From Salvelinus alpinus (lineage: Eukaryota; Chordata; Actinopteri; Salmoniformes; Salmonidae), in NCBI RefSeq assembly GCF_045679555.1, contig NC_092091.1:71145313-71209312 (forward strand): a DNA stretch of 64,000 nucleotides, in the 5' to 3' direction. Within the stretch, counting starts at the first letter, position 1. Every line of letters starts with the position of its first letter. The translations under genes were made by a program, and so were the position numbers. The notes under the pieces were generated by a model. It was not told where the DNA came from. It ran no database searches and saw only the letters and a program-made list of their open reading frames with translations. This document shows, one piece after another, positions 59,501-64,000 of this stretch.

Positions 59501-62500
59501 GTTACATAATATGCAACGACATAACGTAATATGAGTTTTATAGATCGGGTATTCTGAGTAAACATTGAGGTTTCAAGTTACAAGATTTCATAAAGACAAA
59601 TCACTATTAACATCACATAATCACTAACCACATACATTATGTTCAGACTCACCTCAGCTGTGAGATGTAGGGCAGACACTGAAGGAAACTCCTCACTTGA
59701 TTGTCTTCATCTGACCAGCCTTTCAGCTCTACTGGTTTCTTCTCTGGTTGGAGTTTCAGCACGTCTAGGAGGAGGGAGACCTTTCTCTCTGAGAGGTCTA
59801 TGGACCAGACTGCAGGAGCTGACTGGTAAACTGGCTGTAATGCTGGAAGGACACTCCTGCCTGTTTGAGTCTCATAGTCCTTCACATGTGAGTACAGATC
59901 CAGCAGGAAATCAGATTGAAACCACTTCTTGTCATCATCCCAGTCACAGAGAGGGAAAGTGCTGTAAGTACACACTGATGATAGCAGCTTCAGTGTCTTC
60001 TCTCCTGACTGCTCCTCCCACTCTGCTGCTTGAGACAGGAGACCCACCAGGAACTTGATCAGCTCTGACGGTTCATACCTCCATAGATGGAAACTGCAAC
60101 AAGGACAGTAACAGCGGATTCAGACATGGATTGACATATGAAACCAGTCATCTATAAAATATATATGAAGTAGTTATACATTTACATAGCGCTTTTGTTT
60201 GATGAAAAAATGTATAATTTTAGAGAAATTAACAATATCTATGTGTGACATTTCTTAATGCAACATGTTCATTCAGGAAATCTGAGTATAAATGTTACCA
60301 GATTCACAAATATTTGAACTTTTATATTTACCAGGATTCTAAAAGACAATAATCAGTAGCATCACATAATCACTAACCACCACACATGTTCAGACTCACC
60401 TCAGCTGTGAGATGTAGGGCAGACACTGAAGGAAACTCCTCACTTCACTCTCTTCATCTGACCAGTACTTCAGCTCTACTGGTTTCTTCCCTGGTTGGAG
60501 TTTCAGCACTTCTAGGAGGAGGGAGGCCTTTCTCTCTGAGAGGTCTATGGACCAGACTGCAGGAGCTGACTGGTAAACTGGCTGTAATGCTGGAAGGACA
60601 CTCCTGCCTGTTTGAGTCTCATAGTCCTTCACATGTGAGTACAGATCCAGCAGGAGATCCCATTTCCGATCGTGATAAACTTCAGACAGTGACAACACTT
60701 TCTCTACAGTTGTTTGTATGGTTTCTCTCTCATGGAGGGCTGCTTGAAGACACATATTCAGTAGGAATGTCTTCTCTCTCTTTCTCCAGTCTTCAGGGGA
60801 TCTTCTCTGATATTGTGGTGGAGTAAAACTGCATGAACAGTTTAACAGCTGTAACGGTTGCTTTCCTCCTCTTCGTCTGAAGAGGAAGAGTAGGGATCGG
60901 ACCAAAACGCAGCGGTTGATTAATACATGAAGATTTATTAAAGCAAAGACGAACACGAAAAACACTTGGAAAATTACAAAACAACAAACGACGTAGACCG
61001 ACCTGAACATAAGAACTTACATAAACATGAAGAACGCACGAACAGGTAAGACTAGCACAAACGACAGTCCCGTGTGGAAACAAACACAAACACGGAAGAC
61101 AATGAAACAGTCCCGTGTGGTGCGACATACACAGACACAGGAACAATCACCCACAAACAAACAGTTAGAACAGCCTACCTTAATATGGTTCTCAATCAGA
61201 GGAAACGTCAAACACCTGCCCCTAATTGAGAACCATATCAGGCAACACATTTAACCCCACATAGAAACACATAACATAGACTACCCACCCAGCTCACGTC
61301 CTGACCAACTAAACAAAGTTAAACAAAGGAAAATAAGGTCAGGAACGTGACAGTACCCCCCCCCCCCCAAGATGCGGACTCCGGCCGCAAAACTGAACCT
61401 CAAGGGGAGGGTCTGGGTGGGCATCTGTCCACGGTGGCGGCTCCGGCTCCGGACGTGGTCCCCACCCCACCATAGTCAATCCCCGCTTCAGTAGCCTCCT
61501 CCAAATGGCCACCCTCCAAATTAACCCCACTGGATTAAGGGGCAGCACCGGACTAAGGGGCAACACCGGAATGAGGGGCAGCTCCGGACTGAGGGGCAGC
61601 TCCGGACTGAGGGGCTTCTCATGGCTGGCTGACGGCTCTGGCTGCTCATGGCTGGCTGACGGCTCTGGCTGCTTATGGCTGGCTGACGGCTCTGGCTGCT
61701 TATGGCTGGCTGACGGCTCTGGCTGCTCATGGCTGGCTGGCGGCTCTGGCTGCTCATGGCTTGCTGGCTGCTCATGGCTGGCTGGCGGTTCTGGCTGCTC
61801 ATGGCTGGCTGGCGGCTCTGGCTGCTCCTGTCTGACGGAAGGCTCTGGCTGCTCCTGTCTGACGGAAGGCTCTGGCTGCTCCTGTCTGGCGGAAGGCTCT
61901 AGCGGCTCCTGTCTGGCGGAAGGCTCTAGCGGCTCCTGTCTGGCGGACGGCTCTAGCGGCTCCTGTCTGGCGGACGGCTCTAGCGGCTCCTGTCTGGCAG
62001 ACGGCTCTGAAGGCTCAGGACAGACGGGCGGCTTTGAAGGCTCAGTACAGACGAGCGGCTTTGCAGGCTCAGTACAGACGGGCGGCTTTGAAGGCTCAGT
62101 ACAGACGGGCGGCTTTGAAGGCTCAGGACAGACGGGCAGTTCAGGCGGCGCTTGGCAGACGGACAGCTCAGACGGCGTTGGGCAGACGGGCAGTTTTGGC
62201 GCCGCTGGGCAGACGGCTGACTCTGGCCGGCTGAGGCGCACTGTAGGCCTGGTGCGTGGTGCCGGAACTGGAGGTACCGGGCTAAGGACACGCACCTTCA
62301 GGCTAGTGCGGGGAGCAGCAACAGGACGCACAGGACTCTGGAGGCGCACAGGAGGCTTGGTGCGTGGTACCAGAACTGGAGGTACTGGGCTGGAGACACG
62401 CACCACAGGGCTAGTGCGTGGAGGAGGAACAGGGCTCTGGAGACGCACAGGAGGCTTGGTGCGTGGTGCCGGAACTGGTAGTACCGGGCTGAAGACACGC

Positions 62501-64000
62501 ACCATAGGGCTAGTGCGTGGAGGAGGAACAGGGCTCTGGAGACGCACAGGAAGCCTGGTGCGTGGTGTAAGCACTGGTAGTACTGGGCTGGGGCGGGGAA
62601 GTGGCGCCGGATATACCGGACCATGCAGGCGTACTGGCTCCCTTGAGCACTGAGCCTGCCCAACCTTACCTGGTTGTATGCTCCCCGTAGCCCGACCAGT
62701 GCGGGGAGGTGGAATAACCCGCACTGGGCTATGTAGGCGAACAGGAGACACCGTGCGCTCTACCGCATAACAAGGTGTCTGCCCGTACTCTCGCTCTCCA
62801 CGGTAAGATCGGGAAGTTGGCGCAGGTCTCCTACCTGACTTCGCCACACTACCCTTTAGCCACCCCCCAAGAAATTTTTGGGCTTGACGAACAGGCTTCC
62901 TACCGCGTCGTCGTGCTGCCTCCATTCGCCGGTATCCCTCCTCACACTGCGCCAGAGAATCCCAGACGGGCTCCGGCACTCTCCTAGGGTCGATCGCCCA
63001 CCTGTCGATCTCCTCCCAGGTTGTATAGTCCAGATCCTTCACCTGCTTCCGTGCTGCCTCCTCATACCGCCGCCTCTCGGCTTTAGCTGCCTCCAGCTCT
63101 TCACGAGGGTGGCGATATTCTCCAGGTTGTGCCCATGGACCTTTACCATCCAATATTTCCTCCCATGTCCAGGAATCCTGCGATCGCTGCTGCTGCTTTC
63201 TCCCACGCCGCTTGGTCCTTGTTTGGTGGGTGATTCTGTAACGGTTGCTTTCCTCCTCTTCGTCTGAAGAGGAGGAGTAGGGATCGGACCAAAACGCAGC
63301 GGTTGATGAATACATGAAGATTTATTAAAGCAAAGACAAACACAAAAAACACTTGGAAAATTACAAAACAACAAACGACGTAGACCGACCTGAACATAAG
63401 AACTTACATAAACACGAAGAACACACGAACAGGTAAGACTAGCACAAACGATACAGTCCCGTGTGGAAACAAACACAAACACGGAAGACAATGAAACAGT
63501 CCCGTGTGGTGCGACATACACAGACACAGGAACAATCACCCACAAACAAACAGTGAGAACAGCCTACCTTAATATGGTTCTCAATCAGAGGAAACGTCAA
63601 ACACCTGCCCCTAATTGAGAACCATATCAGGCAACACATTTAACCCAACATAGAAACACATAACATAGACTAACCACCCAGCTCACGTCCTGACAAACTA
63701 AACAAAGTTAAACAAAGGAAAATAAGGTCAGGAACGTGACAACAACAAATAGATGAATATGTTAGAGATATAATATGCATTTCTGATGGTCACATTATGG
63801 CAGGTAAAATAACATGACTATCTTTCTAAACTCATCATCCACTTCAATCGTTCCTTATAATCATGACCACAAAGTAAGATTGCATCTTTTCAAAACAGTA
63901 TGTGTATGTTTAGTATATTAGGTTGTTACGAACAAACTTCCTTATAAAAAGGGAAATACAGGGACAGACAACTGTACTGATCCAACTCACCTCAGCTGTG
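56531..64000 (-). CDS. leucine-rich-repeat protein, 3' part (possible NLR-type immune receptor)
   Basis: Eleven exons on the - strand, first one cut by the window edge: 63991-64000+, 60400-60828, 59653-60093, 59128-59394, 58752-59009, 58399-58644, 57895-58152, 57274-57651, 56920-57189, 56747-56830 and 56531-56597. All junctions are GT-AG (two weak donors, GTTTCG at 57894 and GTTAGA at 57273), all internal exons are multiples of 3 and all introns interrupt after codon base 2, so the frame stays open for 899 codons to TGA. Exons 60400 and 59653 share a LLDLYSHVKDYETQTGRSVL block. LRR-type segments are LSELDLSHCQLTDRHLQPLL and DLSHNDITDALTDRILQLV, and the C-terminus is RLFNNRIKDRSPF...RFEIW, like the tails of fish NLR/LRR proteins. 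No NACHT or death-fold domain is in view, so the class is inferred. An LTR element lies in the intron before 60828. Confidence 0.75.
60850..61352 (-). repeat. 3' LTR
   Basis: Left copy of the direct repeat; in element orientation this is the 3' LTR, next to the polypurine run. Confidence 0.8.
63237..63741 (-). repeat. 5' LTR
   Basis: Right copy of the direct repeat; in element orientation this is the 5' LTR. The long internal reading frame begins near its end. Confidence 0.8.
63742..63990. other. LRR gene intron
   Basis: Remaining intron between the LTR element and the partly visible exon at the window edge. AT-rich, no other feature. Confidence 0.6.

Larger units (their letters stand above)
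60850..63741 (-). mobile_element. LTR retrotransposon, non-autonomous type
   Basis: Two direct repeats of 503 and 505 bp (60850-61352 and 63237-63741), each with TG...CA ends, bound an internal region of about 1.9 kb. I count about ten substitutions and one 2-base indel between the LTRs, roughly 98% identity, so the copy is young, perhaps a few million years at most. Flanking 5-mers ACAGC and ACAAC match at four of five positions. A G-rich polypurine run just inside the left LTR and a poly(A) signal in the LTR fix the orientation as -. Inside is one long reading frame (61339-63315) rich in Pro, Ser, Glu and Arg that begins within the 5' LTR; no protease, reverse transcriptase, integrase or envelope region is seen. 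The reading frame looks whole, but the element must depend on another's enzymes. It is described only as a fossil. Confidence 0.8.

Noticed and set aside
61505-62653. Gly/Ser/Trp-rich 382-codon frame on the + strand
   Set aside because: Antisense shadow of the repetitive internal region of the LTR element.

Overview
The window looks like a salmonid fish (trout, salmon, charr or whitefish lineage). It carries many tRNA-derived SINEs of the HpaI type (GGCAGGTAGCCTAG head, GTTAAC in the body) and of the GAGTGGCGCAG-headed type, several Tc1-like DNA transposons, two LTR-element fossils and long CA/GT microsatellites. Genes are split by introns and spaced as in a vertebrate.

Layout. 1-212 is a copy of a local repeat module cut by a 100-base gap (213-312). 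482-3075 is a pair of abutting minisatellites with 18-bp and 39-bp units. 3.2-10.4 kb is gene-free and repeat-rich (SINEs, a solo LTR, a CA microsatellite, a whole-length Tc1 copy). 10.5-12.0 kb holds a complete two-exon INK4 gene (cdkn2a/b, + strand, 126 aa). 15.5-31.1 kb holds a complete eight-exon methylthioadenosine phosphorylase gene (mtap, - strand, 282 aa). The two genes converge tail to tail, as CDKN2A and MTAP do at human 9p21. 31.5-42.9 kb is repeat country: LINE fragments in both orientations, Tc1 relics, SINEs, and an inverted pair plus a third copy of the local module seen at position 1.

43.06-52.9 kb is the most interesting part: a large inverted duplication with four copies of a fish-specific, PARP-like, interferon-inducible Gig2 gene. 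Two intact inner genes (308 and 297 aa, each with two Gig2 domains in three coding exons) diverge from a centre near 47.8 kb. Two outer pseudogenes flank them and share the same disabling lesions. Three of the four promoter regions carry a clear interferon-response (ISRE-like) element and the fourth a degenerate one.

56.5-64.0 kb is the 3' half of a leucine-rich-repeat gene on the - strand. Eleven exons, all of one splice phase, run off the right edge. An LTR retrotransposon (60850-63741, about 2.9 kb, LTRs roughly 98% identical by eye) sits in one of its introns, 21 bases from a splice acceptor.

Functionally the left half is a conserved cell-cycle/methionine-salvage block. The right half looks like a fast-evolving innate-immunity block (interferon-inducible Gig2 genes next to an LRR protein). 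All coordinates and splice calls were made by eye from the sequence. Family names come from recognition of conserved motifs, with no database search.
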